A stretch of DNA of 64,000 nucleotides, taken from contig NZ_CP159258.1 of assembly GCF_040438925.1 (NCBI RefSeq), positions 5,045,001-5,109,000 on the forward strand. Reading direction: 5' to 3'. The position numbers and the translations under genes are program-made. Numbering within the stretch: position 1 is the first letter of the stretch; each line of letters starts with the position of its first letter. The notes under the pieces are model-generated. The model did not search any database and was not told the DNA's origin. It saw nothing but the letters and a program-made list of their open reading frames with translations. Positions 27,542-36,424 of this stretch are shown here, piece after piece. This DNA is from Pseudomonas sp. MYb327. Its GTDB lineage: Bacteria > Pseudomonadota > Gammaproteobacteria > Pseudomonadales > Pseudomonadaceae.

Positions 27542-28273
27542 ATGAGTGACAAGGATAAACAGCCGTTGGCTGCGTCGGCTTCAGCCCAACCCGAGGCGGA
27601 AACCGCCGATGCAGCGCTGCAGCATATCGTTGACGGCTTTTTGCATTTTCATCACGAGATCTTTCCGCAACAGGAAGAACTCTTCAAAAAACTCGCCACC
27701 GCCCAGCGGCCGCGGGCCATGTTCATCGCCTGCGCCGACTCGCGCATCGTTCCTGAGTTAATCACTCAAAGCGCCCCCGGCGACTTGTTCGTCACTCGCA
27801 ACGTTGGCAACGTCGTGCCGCCGTATGGGCAAATGAACGGTGGTGTTTCCACAGCTATCGAGTACGCCGTGCTGGCCCTCGGCGTGCATCACATCATCAT
27901 TTGCGGGCATTCCGACTGTGGCGCGATGCGCGCAGTACTCAACCCGCAAAGCCTGGAAAAAATGCCCACGGTCAAAGCCTGGCTGCGGCATGCCGAAGTG
28001 GCGAAAACCATGGTCCAGGACAACTGCAACTGCGCGAACGAAAGCGAAAGCATGCACATCCTCACCGAAGAGAATGTGATCGCCCAATTGCAGCATTTGC
28101 GCACTCACCCATCGGTGGCTTCGCGCATGGCCAATGGTCAGTTGTTTATCCATGGTTGGGTCTACAACATCGAAACCAGCGAAATCAAAGCCTACGACGC
28201 TGATCAAGGTTGTTTCCTGCCGCTCAATGGCAGTCTGCCAATACCGGTGGCGACGCCTAAAGCGCGCTTCTAA
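27542..28273 (+). CDS. Beta-class carbonic anhydrase
   Basis: 243 residues. Zinc ligands: C64 in FIACADSRIVPE (with the D66-R68 dyad), H123 and C126 in CGHSDCGAMR. It hydrates CO2 to bicarbonate in the cytosol. AAAGAGGATGAATC precedes the ATG. The 94-nt spacing to a SulP transporter on the same strand suggests one unit for CO2/bicarbonate handling; the same pair exists in P. aeruginosa (PA0102-PA0103 by my recollection). Confidence 0.95.
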   Translation: MSDKDKQPLAASASAQPEAETADAALQHIVDGFLHFHHEIFPQQEELFKKLATAQRPRAMFIACADSRIVPELITQSAPGDLFVTRNVGNVVPPYGQMNGGVSTAIEYAVLALGVHHIIICGHSDCGAMRAVLNPQSLEKMPTVKAWLRHAEVAKTMVQDNCNCANESESMHILTEENVIAQLQHLRTHPSVASRMANGQLFIHGWVYNIETSEIKAYDADQGCFLPLNGSLPIPVATPKARF

Positions 28274-28366
28274 ATACTCCTAAAAATCCCCCGTGTGGGT
28301 TAGCCGTGGCTGCCGATCAGGCAGCCTGGCTTTGCCATGCCTGAAGAAAACTTCGGGAGAATCATT

Positions 28367-29893
28367 ATGCGTGCTTCGCAACTCAAAGCTGTTCTGCCAC
28401 GGGAGTTATTGGCTTCGGTGGTTGTGTTTCTGGTCGCCCTGCCCTTGTGCATGGGCATCGCGATCGCTTCGGGACTTCCCCCGGCAAAAGGCCTGATCAC
28501 CGGGATCATCGGTGGTTTGGTAGTGGGCTGGTTGGCCGGTTCGCCTCTGCAAGTCAGCGGCCCTGCGGCGGGACTCGCGGTGCTGGTGTTCGAACTGGTG
28601 CGCCTGCATGGTGTGGTCATGCTCGGGCCGATCCTGCTGCTGGCGGGCTTTCTGCAATTGGTGGCCGGCCGGTTGAAACTGGGCTGCTGGTTTCGAGTGA
28701 CGGCGCCAGCCGTTGTTTACGGCATGCTCGCTGGTATTGGCGTGCTGATCATCTTGTCCCAGGTGCACGTGATGCTCGACGCCGCGCCGAAACCTTCGGG
28801 GATGGATAACCTTGCAGCGTTCCCGAGTGCCGTGGCTCAAGCCTTGCCTTCGTTAGGTTGGCAGGCCGGTCTGCTCGGGCTGGGGACGATCGCCGTGATG
28901 TGGCTGTGGGAAAAATTGCGCCCACATGCCCTGCGTTTCGTCCCCGGCGCGCTGCTTGGGGTCGGGCTCGCCACTGTCGCCAGCCTGGCCCTGGCGTTGC
29001 AGGTTAACCGAGTGGAAGTCCCGGCCAACCTGGCCGAAGCGATTGACTGGCTGAAACCGGCGGACTTGCTGAACCTGGCTGACCCCACATTGCTGATCGC
29101 AGCGTTCGCAGTGGCCTTTATCGCCAGCGCAGAAACCCTGCTTTCGGCCGCCGCAGTTGACCGTATGCACAGCGGCGAGCGTTCAGATTTTGATCGCGAA
29201 CTGTCAGCCCAAGGGGTCGGCAATATGCTCTGCGGATTGCTCGGAGCGTTGCCGATGACCGGTGTGATCGTGCGCAGTTCGGCCAACGTGCAGGCCGGTG
29301 CCACTACCCGGTACTCGACGATTTTCCACGGGTTGTGGCTGCTGGCGTTCGTGCTGTTGCTGTCGAGTGTGCTGCAAAGCATTCCGGTGGCGAGCCTGGC
29401 CGGCGTGTTGGTGTACACGGGATTCAAACTGGTGGATCTCAAGGTCTTTCGGGGGTTGGGGCGTTACGGCCGGATGCCGATGTTCACTTACGCCGCGACG
29501 GCGCTGGCGATCATATTCACTGACTTGCTGACCGGCGTGCTGATCGGCTTCGGCCTGACCCTGGCCAAACTGGCGTGGAAAGCCTCGCGATTGAAGATAA
29601 GTCTGATCGACTTGCCACAGGACGGCGAAATGGAGTTGCGGCTTGTGGGTGCAGCGACCTTTCTCAAGGTGCCGGCGTTGACACAGGTACTGGGCAGCAT
29701 TCCTGCCGGCGCGACGGTGCATGTGCCGCTCAATAATCTGAGCTACATCGATCATGCGTGCCTGGAGTTGCTGGAGGAATGGGGGCGGGCGAATGCGGCG
29801 AAGGGGTCGAAGCTGTTGATTGAGGCGCGGGGGTTGAAACGTCGGCTTGAAGGGCGGATGCGCACCACCGCCGGAGTGGGTTCAATCGGATAA
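28367..29893 (+). CDS. SulP-family anion transporter (probable bicarbonate or sulfate)
   Basis: 508 residues. The first ~400 residues contain about 10-12 hydrophobic helices of the SLC26/SulP core (LPLCMGIAIASGLPPAKGLI, LLSAAAVDRMHSGERSDFDR). A C-terminal STAS-like domain starts near residue 420 (MELRLVGAATFLKVPALTQV, LNNLSYIDHACLELLEEW). ATG 28367 has GGGAGAA 7 nt upstream and is preferred over ATG 28337. Adjacency to carbonic anhydrase points to bicarbonate as substrate; sulfate cannot be excluded. Confidence 0.87.
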   Translation: MRASQLKAVLPRELLASVVVFLVALPLCMGIAIASGLPPAKGLITGIIGGLVVGWLAGSPLQVSGPAAGLAVLVFELVRLHGVVMLGPILLLAGFLQLVAGRLKLGCWFRVTAPAVVYGMLAGIGVLIILSQVHVMLDAAPKPSGMDNLAAFPSAVAQALPSLGWQAGLLGLGTIAVMWLWEKLRPHALRFVPGALLGVGLATVASLALALQVNRVEVPANLAEAIDWLKPADLLNLADPTLLIAAFAVAFIASAETLLSAAAVDRMHSGERSDFDRELSAQGVGNMLCGLLGALPMTGVIVRSSANVQAGATTRYSTIFHGLWLLAFVLLLSSVLQSIPVASLAGVLVYTGFKLVDLKVFRGLGRYGRMPMFTYAATALAIIFTDLLTGVLIGFGLTLAKLAWKASRLKISLIDLPQDGEMELRLVGAATFLKVPALTQVLGSIPAGATVHVPLNNLSYIDHACLELLEEWGRANAAKGSKLLIEARGLKRRLEGRMRTTAGVGSIG

Positions 29894-29897
29894 GCCT

Positions 29898-29983
29898 TGC
29901 AGGAGCCCGACTTGCCGACGATGAACGATAACGCGGTTGACCTGAAAACCACATCGTTCATCGCCGGCAAGCCAGCTCCCACA
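29898..29983. repeat. REP-type inverted repeat
   Basis: The left arm GGAGCCCGACTTGCCGACG (from about 29901) and right arm ending GCCGGCAAGCCAGCTCCC pair imperfectly around a loop containing AACGATAACGCGG. It belongs to the GGCTTGCC-GGCGATG REP family also seen at 33836, 39601 and 48507. It lies between convergent genes. Confidence 0.75.
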
Positions 29984-29994
29984 GAAATCTGCGC

Positions 29995-30645
29995 TTATGC
30001 TACCGGCTGATCCAGCTCCAGGCCTACGCCCAGACGGCGTGACATGCACGGCCAACGCTTCCACGCGGCGCCGGTGTCCGGGCTGCTGAGCTTCTCGCGG
30101 TAGGCTTCCACCGACTCCAGTGCAAAGCTGTCTTCGTCGAGCATCTCGTCAATGGCGTGATGCACCGCCTCGTCCAGTTGGTTGGCAAATTCCTCACCGA
30201 TCAATTGGTGGGCAATCAGGTTGGCGACAGTCATGTCCAAGGGGATCAGTGGCTGGCCGAAATGCTTGATGTACAGGTCGTTGACCTCTTCGACAAAACG
30301 GTGCGCCAGATAGGCTTCGTCCAGCAGGCTGTCGAGCCCGACGTGCCCGGCCATGATGGCGGGCGGCTGGAGGAAGTACTGTTCGGCGATTTTCAGCACC
30401 GGTTTGATCTGTGACTCGATACCCGCTTCCCTGGCGACTTCATTGGCTGCATCCAGCAGATCAGGAACTTCATCGATATAAGCGGCGACAAAACGCGTCA
30501 GCACGCCATTGGCGTCGTTCTCCGGCAATTGGATCGCCGGGTGTAAATGAGGCAGTTTGCTTTCCAGCTGACGAGTCAGCAGTCCGGTTTCGGCTTCGTG
30601 TTGTTGGGCTTTTTGGATCTGCTCGCGCAATGCGGCGGTGTTCAT
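29995..30645 (-). CDS. Conserved hypothetical protein (PA0104-like)
   Basis: 216 residues, soluble, no signal peptide, mainly helical, acidic. Recognisable stretches are VLTRFVAAYIDEVPDLLDAA and GHVGLDSLLDEAYLAHRFVE. It is found beside the carbonic anhydrase/SulP pair and coxB in other pseudomonads, so its presence here is expected; no motif suggests a function. The start MNTAALREQ at 30645 has TGGAG upstream; six extra residues from 30663 are unlikely. Confidence 0.8.
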   Translation of the reverse strand: MNTAALREQIQKAQQHEAETGLLTRQLESKLPHLHPAIQLPENDANGVLTRFVAAYIDEVPDLLDAANEVAREAGIESQIKPVLKIAEQYFLQPPAIMAGHVGLDSLLDEAYLAHRFVEEVNDLYIKHFGQPLIPLDMTVANLIAHQLIGEEFANQLDEAVHHAIDEMLDEDSFALESVEAYREKLSSPDTGAAWKRWPCMSRRLGVGLELDQPVA

Positions 30646-31015
30646 GAAAACTCCAGGAAACAAGGCAATGAAATAGGGAAGACATAACTTAGCTGGCTTA
30701 CGAAATTTGCTAAGACGCTTTTGTCATAATTATTTCATCCTTGAGACGTCGTCGTTATATCCATTAGCCACCACTCGTCTGCATCCTTCTCCATTCGTGA
30801 CCTGCAATGCAAGTTAATGCTGTTTCATTTGATTTACGCCTTCACATTGCGAGGTGAGAGTCGCTGTCTATACTCGGGTTGGAATGGAGTTAGCTGATGA
30901 CGCCCGACTGCATATGCAGCAAGGCCCGGCGATTCAAGTTCGTAGTCTGAAACAGCCGCTCCCTTGCCGCAGGTGAAAGCCGGCGGGATAACAAGAACGA
31001 TAAGGGGAACCCGCA
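30646..31015. other. Upstream region of coxB
   Basis: 370 bases with no gene. It holds a good sigma70 promoter (30847-30874) and a 12-bp palindrome CTGCATATGCAG (30908-30919) in the coxB leader, 97 nt before the start codon. Confidence 0.6.
30847..30874 (+). promoter_or_regulatory. Probable coxB promoter
   Basis: TTGCGA (30847-30852), a 16-nt spacer and TATACT (30869-30874). Transcription would begin about 30881, giving a leader of roughly 135 nt. Confidence 0.5.
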
Positions 31016-32143
31016 ATGATGCGACATCCACATGTCTGGATGGGCCTCCTGTTGTGGTCGATTTTCAGCCAGGCGCAAGCGGCCTGGACTGTGAATATGG
31101 CGCCTGGAGCGACTGAAATCAGTCACGCTGTTTTTGACCTGCACATGACCATTTTCTGGATCTGTGTAGTGATCGGCATCATCGTCTTTGGCGCGATGTT
31201 CTGGTCGATGATCCTGCACCGCCGCTCGACCGGGCAGGTGGCGGCAAAATTTCATGAAAGCACCACCGTCGAAATCATGTGGACCATCGTGCCCTTCATC
31301 ATTCTGGTGGCCATGGCGGTGCCCGCGACGGCGACCCTGATCAAGATGTACGACGCCAGTGAGCCGGATATCGATATCCAGGTCACCGGCTACCAGTGGA
31401 AGTGGCATTACAAATACCTGGGCCAGGACGTCGAGTTTTTCAGCAACCTGGCCACGCCCGCCGACCAGATCCACAACAAGGAAGCCAAGAACGAGCACTA
31501 TTTGCTCGAGGTCGACAAGCCTTTGGTGCTGCCGATTGGCGCCAAGGTGCGCTTCCTGGTGACGTCCGCCGACGTGATCCACTCCTGGTGGGTGCCGGCC
31601 TTCGCGGTCAAGCGTGATGCGATCCCGGGGTTCGTCAACGAAGCCTGGACCCGCATCGAAAAGCCCGGCATTTACCGTGGCCAGTGCGCCGAGCTGTGCG
31701 GCAAGGACCACGGCTTCATGCCGATCGTGGTCGAGGTCAAGGAAAAGGCCGATTACGAAAAATGGCTGGGTGAGCGCAAGGCGGAAGCCGCGCAGCTCAA
31801 GGAGCTCACCAGCAAGGAATGGACCCTCGACGAACTCAAAGAGCGCGGCGACAAGATCTATCACACCACGTGCGTGGCCTGTCACCAGTCCGAAGGCCAG
31901 GGCTTGCCGCCGATGTTCCCGGCACTCAAGGGCTCCAAAATCGCCACCGGGCCAAAAGAAGGCCACCTGAGCATTGTCTTCCACGGCAAGCCTGGCACCG
32001 CGATGGCGGCGTTCGGCAAGCAGCTCTCGGAAGTCGATATCGCGGCGGTCGTGACCTACGAACGTAACGCCTGGGGCAACAACAAGGGCGACATGGTCAC
32101 TCCGAAAGAAGTGCTGGAGCTGAAACAGGCGGAAAGCAAATGA
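31016..32143 (+). CDS. coxB: Cytochrome c oxidase subunit II with fused cytochrome c domain
   Basis: 375 residues. Signal peptide (1-22), two transmembrane helices (about 42-64 and 84-104), then the periplasmic cupredoxin domain with the CuA ligands in IHSWWVPAFAVKRD and CAELCGKDHGFMP. A C-terminal extension carries a heme c motif, CVACHQ, near residue 286, which makes this a caa3-like subunit II as found in Pseudomonas aa3 oxidases. It receives electrons from cytochrome c. AAGGGGAACC precedes the ATG. First gene of the cox locus. Confidence 0.96.
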   Translation: MMRHPHVWMGLLLWSIFSQAQAAWTVNMAPGATEISHAVFDLHMTIFWICVVIGIIVFGAMFWSMILHRRSTGQVAAKFHESTTVEIMWTIVPFIILVAMAVPATATLIKMYDASEPDIDIQVTGYQWKWHYKYLGQDVEFFSNLATPADQIHNKEAKNEHYLLEVDKPLVLPIGAKVRFLVTSADVIHSWWVPAFAVKRDAIPGFVNEAWTRIEKPGIYRGQCAELCGKDHGFMPIVVEVKEKADYEKWLGERKAEAAQLKELTSKEWTLDELKERGDKIYHTTCVACHQSEGQGLPPMFPALKGSKIATGPKEGHLSIVFHGKPGTAMAAFGKQLSEVDIAAVVTYERNAWGNNKGDMVTPKEVLELKQAESK

Positions 32144-32225
32144 CCCGGTCTATTGCGCACGTAAGCAACCGGCCGGGGCAGTATGCCCCGGCCCGCCGAG
32201 CCCATTCGTTGACAGGAGAAAGGCC

Positions 32226-33812
32226 ATGAGCGCCGTCATCGATGACCATGGTCATGCCGACCACGCCCACGGCCCCGCCAAAGGCCTGATGCGCTGGGTG
32301 CTGACCACTAACCACAAGGACATCGGCACGCTGTACCTTTGGTTCGCGTTTTCCATGTTCCTGCTCGGCGGCTCGTTCGCGATGGTGATTCGCGCCGAGC
32401 TGTTCCAGCCGGGACTGCAAATCGTCCAGCCGGAATTCTTCAATCAGATGACCACCATGCACGGTCTGGTGATGGTGTTCGGTGCGGTGATGCCAGCCTT
32501 CGTCGGCCTCGCCAACTGGATGATCCCGCTGATGATCGGCGCGCCGGACATGGCCCTGCCACGGATGAACAACTTCAGCTTCTGGCTGTTGCCGGCGGCG
32601 TTCATCCTGTTGGTGTCGACCCTGTTCACCCCCGGCGGCGGTCCTAACTTCGGCTGGACGTTCTACGCGCCACTGTCGACGACCTACGCGCCGGAAAGCG
32701 TGACCTTTTTCATCTTCGCCATCCACTTGATGGGGATCAGTTCGATCATGGGTGCGATCAACGTGATCGCGACCATCCTCAACTTGCGCGCCCCCGGCAT
32801 GACGCTGATGAAAATGCCGCTGTTCGTCTGGACCTGGCTGATCACCGCGTTCCTGCTGATCGCGGTGATGCCGGTACTGGCCGGGTGCGTGACGATGATG
32901 CTGATGGACATCCACTTCGGTACCAGTTTCTTCAGTGCTGCTGGTGGTGGCGACCCGGTGCTGTTCCAGCATGTGTTCTGGTTCTTCGGCCACCCCGAGG
33001 TGTACATCATGATCCTGCCGGCCTTCGGTGCCGTCAGCTCGATCATCCCGACCTTCTCGCGCAAGCCGCTGTTCGGCTACACCTCGATGGTCTACGCCAC
33101 GGCGAGCATCGCGTTCCTGTCGTTCATCGTCTGGGCGCACCACATGTTCGTGGTCGGCATTCCGCTGGTGGGTGAGCTGTTCTTCATGTACGCCACGCTG
33201 CTGATCGCAGTGCCGACGGGCGTGAAGGTGTTCAACTGGGCCAGCACCATGTGGCAAGGCTCGCTGACCTTCGAAACGCCAATGCTGTTCGCCGTGGCGT
33301 TCGTGATCCTGTTCTCCATCGGCGGTTTCTCCGGGTTGATGCTGGCCATCGCTCCGGCGGACTTCCAGTACCAGGACACCTACTTCGTGGTTGCGCACTT
33401 CCACTACGTGCTGGTGCCGGGCGCGATCTTCGGGATCTTCGCCTCGGCCTACTACTGGCTGCCGAAATGGACCGGCCACATGTACGACGAAACCCTCGGC
33501 AAGCTGCACTTCTGGCTGTCGTTCATCGGCATGAACATGGCCTTCTTCCCGATGCACTTCGTGGGGCTGGCGGGGATGCCACGGCGGATTCCGGACTACA
33601 ACCTGCAATTCGCCGACTTCAACATGGTGTCGTCGATTGGCGCGTTCATGTTTGGCACCACGCAGCTGTTCTTCCTGTTCATCGTGATCAAGACCATTCG
33701 CGGCGGCCCGCCCGCACCGGCCAAACCGTGGGATGGGGCTGAAGGCCTGGAGTGGAGCATTCCGTCACCGGCGCCGTATCACACCTTCACCACGCCGCCG
33801 GAAGTGAAATGA
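32226..33812 (+). CDS. coxA: Cytochrome c oxidase subunit I
   Basis: 528 residues, 12 transmembrane helices, the heme a/a3-CuB catalytic subunit that reduces O2 to water. Conserved heme and copper ligands: TTMHGLVMVFG (heme a His), FWFFGHPEVYIMILPAFG (CuB His with cross-linked Tyr), WAHHMFVVG (CuB His pair) and VVAHFHYVLVPG (heme a3 and heme a His). AGGAGAAAGG precedes the ATG. It is 82 nt after coxB and followed by an intra-operon REP before ctaG. Confidence 0.97.
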   Translation: MSAVIDDHGHADHAHGPAKGLMRWVLTTNHKDIGTLYLWFAFSMFLLGGSFAMVIRAELFQPGLQIVQPEFFNQMTTMHGLVMVFGAVMPAFVGLANWMIPLMIGAPDMALPRMNNFSFWLLPAAFILLVSTLFTPGGGPNFGWTFYAPLSTTYAPESVTFFIFAIHLMGISSIMGAINVIATILNLRAPGMTLMKMPLFVWTWLITAFLLIAVMPVLAGCVTMMLMDIHFGTSFFSAAGGGDPVLFQHVFWFFGHPEVYIMILPAFGAVSSIIPTFSRKPLFGYTSMVYATASIAFLSFIVWAHHMFVVGIPLVGELFFMYATLLIAVPTGVKVFNWASTMWQGSLTFETPMLFAVAFVILFSIGGFSGLMLAIAPADFQYQDTYFVVAHFHYVLVPGAIFGIFASAYYWLPKWTGHMYDETLGKLHFWLSFIGMNMAFFPMHFVGLAGMPRRIPDYNLQFADFNMVSSIGAFMFGTTQLFFLFIVIKTIRGGPPAPAKPWDGAEGLEWSIPSPAPYHTFTTPPEVK

Positions 33813-33835
33813 ACACTTTCTGCCTTGTGGAAATT

Positions 33836-33918
33836 CCTGTGGGAGCTGGCTTGCCAGCGATGGGATCACCGCGGTGTGTCAGGCATGCAGCCATCGCTGG
33901 CAAGCCAGCTCCCACAGG
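33836..33918. repeat. 28-bp REP inverted repeat between coxA and ctaG
   Basis: A perfect 28-bp arm (33836-33863, beginning CCTGTGGGAGCTGGCTTGCC) is repeated as its reverse complement at 33891-33918 with a 27-nt loop. It sits 24 nt after coxA and 24 nt before ctaG, inside what should be one operon. Confidence 0.93.
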
Positions 33919-33941
33919 GTTCTCGGTAGAGGGCATAGGTC

Positions 33942-34493
33942 ATGGCTGATTCAATTTCGATGAAGAAGCTGGTCACTCGTCTGTTGCTGGTGGTGGTGGC
34001 GATGTTTGTGTTCGGGTTTGCCCTGGTGCCGATCTACGACGTGATGTGCAAGGCGTTCGGCATCAACGGCAAGACTGCCGGGCAGTACGAGGGTGAGCAA
34101 ACGGTCGATACCTCACGTCAGGTTCGCGTGCAGTTCCTGTCGACCAACTCCGCCGACATGTCCTGGGATTTCTATCCCAGGCACGATGAGCTGACAGCCA
34201 ACCCCGGGGCGGTGAACGAGATGATCTTCATTGCCCACAACCCCACCAACAAACCGATGAGTGCCCAGGCAGTGCCAAGCATCGCACCGAGCGCGGCGGC
34301 GGCTTATTTCCACAAGACCGAATGTTTCTGTTTTACCCAGCAAGTGCTGCAGCCCGGTGAACGGATTGAGATGCCGGTACGTTTCATCGTTGACCGTGAC
34401 ATGCCCAAGGATGTGAAGCACCTGACGCTGTCCTACACGCTGTTCGATATCACCGCCCGACATCCACCGGTCGCTGTAAACACTGGCGGTTGA
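33942..34493 (+). CDS. ctaG: Cytochrome c oxidase assembly protein (Cox11/CtaG)
   Basis: 183 residues. One N-terminal transmembrane helix (LVTRLLLVVVAMFVFGFALV) then a periplasmic immunoglobulin-like domain with the copper-binding ECFCFTQQ motif. Cox11 delivers copper to the CuB site of subunit I. The start ATG 33942 has only AGG nearby; ATG 33960 is an alternative shorter start. It sits between coxA and coxC, the standard arrangement. Confidence 0.95.
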   Translation: MADSISMKKLVTRLLLVVVAMFVFGFALVPIYDVMCKAFGINGKTAGQYEGEQTVDTSRQVRVQFLSTNSADMSWDFYPRHDELTANPGAVNEMIFIAHNPTNKPMSAQAVPSIAPSAAAAYFHKTECFCFTQQVLQPGERIEMPVRFIVDRDMPKDVKHLTLSYTLFDITARHPPVAVNTGG

Positions 34494-34518
34494 GCGTGCC
34501 CGATAAGGAGAACAATAA

Positions 34519-35406
34519 ATGGCAACTCATGAACACTATTACGTCCCGGCCCAGAGCAAATGGCCGATCATCGCCACGGTCGGGATGTTCGTCACCGTAT
34601 TCGGCCTGGCCACCTGGTTCAACGATCTGAAAGCGGCGCGGCCGGAATCCCACGGCCCGCTGATCTTTTTCGTCGGTGGCCTGCTGCTGGCCTACATGCT
34701 GTTTGGCTGGTTCGGCACGGTGATCAAGGAAAGTCGCGGCGGCTTGTACAGCGCCCAGATGGACCGCTCGTTCCGCTGGGGCATGAGCTGGTTCATCTTC
34801 TCGGAGGTGATGTTCTTCATCGCCTTCTTCGGCGCGCTGTTTTATGTGCGTCACGTCTCCGGCCCGGCACTTGGCGGTGAAGGCGCCAAAGGCATTGCGC
34901 ATATGCTGTGGCCGAGCTTCGAGTTCACCTGGCCACTGCTGAACAACCCGGATTCCAAACTATTCCCGCCCCCCAAAGACGTCATCAGCCCCTGGGGCCT
35001 GCCGCTGCTCAACACCGTGCTGCTGGTGAGTTCCAGCGTCACCGTGACCATCGCCCACCACGCGCTGAAAAAGGGCCATCGCGGCGCGTTGAAACTCTGG
35101 CTGGCGATCACTGTTTTGCTGGGCTGCGCGTTCCTCGGCTTTCAGGCTGAAGAGTACATGCACGCCTATCACGAACTGGGCCTGACCCTTGGTTCGGGCA
35201 TCTACGGCGCGACGTTCTTCATGCTTACCGGGTTCCACGGCGCCCACGTGACCATTGGCACCATCATCCTGTTCGTGATGCTGATGCGGATCATGCGCGG
35301 GCACTTCGACAACGAGCACCAGTTCGGTTTCGAGGCGGCGAGTTGGTACTGGCACTTTGTGGATGTGGTGTGGATCGGGCTGTTCGTTTTCGTCTACGTA
35401 CTCTGA
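34519..35406 (+). CDS. coxC: Cytochrome c oxidase subunit III
   Basis: 295 residues with seven transmembrane helices of the subunit III family, for example FRWGMSWFIFSEVMFFIAFF and SGIYGATFFMLTGFHGAHVT, and the C-terminal WHFVDVVWIGLFVFVYV. It stabilises the oxidase and helps proton uptake. AAGGAGAA precedes the ATG. Ends 4 nt before the convergent DUF2909 gene. Confidence 0.96.
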   Translation: MATHEHYYVPAQSKWPIIATVGMFVTVFGLATWFNDLKAARPESHGPLIFFVGGLLLAYMLFGWFGTVIKESRGGLYSAQMDRSFRWGMSWFIFSEVMFFIAFFGALFYVRHVSGPALGGEGAKGIAHMLWPSFEFTWPLLNNPDSKLFPPPKDVISPWGLPLLNTVLLVSSSVTVTIAHHALKKGHRGALKLWLAITVLLGCAFLGFQAEEYMHAYHELGLTLGSGIYGATFFMLTGFHGAHVTIGTIILFVMLMRIMRGHFDNEHQFGFEAASWYWHFVDVVWIGLFVFVYVL

Positions 35407-35409
35407 GCG

Positions 35410-35613
35410 CTACCACGGCGCATGTGACACCAACTGGCCGCTGAAAAAACCCCAGGCAATCAAGCCGACGGTAATGGCGGCCAGAGCGACACGGACACTC
35501 AAGGCAATGACGAGGCGGTTCGAGCTGCTGTCGTCCTTGACCAGAAAAAACAGGCCGCTGAACAGGCTGACAACCGTGGCAATCAGCATCAGGACGATGG
35601 CTGCTTTGAGCAT
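35410..35613 (-). CDS. DUF2909 twin-transmembrane protein
   Basis: 67 residues, two hydrophobic helices (AAIVLMLIATVVSLFSGLFF and VRVALAAITVGLIAWGFFSG) separated by a short polar loop. Small family commonly found inside cytochrome oxidase loci, but here on the opposite strand to its neighbours. Probably an assembly or stability factor for the oxidase; that is inference from position. GGAG precedes the start. Confidence 0.85.
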   Translation of the reverse strand: MLKAAIVLMLIATVVSLFSGLFFLVKDDSSSNRLVIALSVRVALAAITVGLIAWGFFSGQLVSHAPW

Positions 35614-35683
35614 GGTGAGACTCCGGGGGAAAAGCGATGCACTTGAGTATAGCTATCGCGATGACCGACTTTCTGGCGACGCC

Positions 35684-36424
35684 ATGAAGCGCTTTCGGCC
35701 GGGCATTGTGCCGACGCTGGTGGTAGCGCTGTTGCTGCCGTTGCTGGTGTCACTCGGGTTCTGGCAATTAAGTCGGGGCGCGGAAAAAAGCGCGCTGCTG
35801 CAAAGCTACGCCGAGCGTCGGGCAGCCGAACCGATGGCCAGCACCGAGCTGCAACACACCGCAGACCCAGCCTTCCGCCGGGTACGCCTGCACGGCCAGT
35901 TCGACGCCGCCCACAGTCTGTTGCTGGATAACCGCCAGCGCGACGGCAAGGTCGGGGTCGAGTTGCTACAACCGTTTCAGGATCAAGCCACCGGGTTGTG
36001 GCTGCTGGTCAATCGCGGCTGGCTGCCATGGCCGGACCGTCGCACTCCCCCGCAATTCACCACGCCGACCAACGCCTTGAGCCTCGACGCCTGGGTCTAC
36101 GTGTCTCCAGGTGCGACTTTTCAATTGCATGCGGACCCGAGCACTACGGCCTGGCCTCAACTGATTACCGCCGTCGAACCGGCCAAGCTTTGGACCGCCC
36201 TCGACCGCGAAGGCTTCGCCTACGAATTACGCGCAGAAACCGGAGCCGCTACCTATCAGGCGGATTGGCCTGTGGTCGCCATGGGCCCGGAAAAACACAT
36301 CGCTTATGCCGTGCAGTGGTTCGCCATGTCGATCGCCCTGCTCGGTCTTTATCTCTACCTCGGCTGGCACAACGCAAAGGAGAAACACCATGGGAGCGGC
36401 CATGAATCCACCCAGCATGTCTGA
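35684..36424 (+). CDS. SURF1-family oxidase assembly protein
   Basis: 246 residues with two transmembrane helices, one at each end (TLVVALLLPLLVSLGFWQLS, and YAVQWFAMSIALLGLYLYLG), the classic SURF1 topology. GFWQLSRGAEK and VNRGWLPWP are family hallmarks. SURF1 assists heme a insertion into subunit I. ATG 35684 lies directly before MKRFRPG and is preferred to earlier in-frame codons within coxC. It overlaps the next gene by 35 nt. Confidence 0.92.
   Translation: MKRFRPGIVPTLVVALLLPLLVSLGFWQLSRGAEKSALLQSYAERRAAEPMASTELQHTADPAFRRVRLHGQFDAAHSLLLDNRQRDGKVGVELLQPFQDQATGLWLLVNRGWLPWPDRRTPPQFTTPTNALSLDAWVYVSPGATFQLHADPSTTAWPQLITAVEPAKLWTALDREGFAYELRAETGAATYQADWPVVAMGPEKHIAYAVQWFAMSIALLGLYLYLGWHNAKEKHHGSGHESTQHV

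Noticed and set aside
32097..33608. 503-codon minus-strand frame across coxA
   Set aside because: Highly His/Arg/Gln-biased reading opposite the oxidase subunit I gene; a shadow.
33752..33949. 65-codon plus-strand frame across the REP between coxA and ctaG
   Set aside because: Mostly composed of REP sequence; no independent coding evidence.
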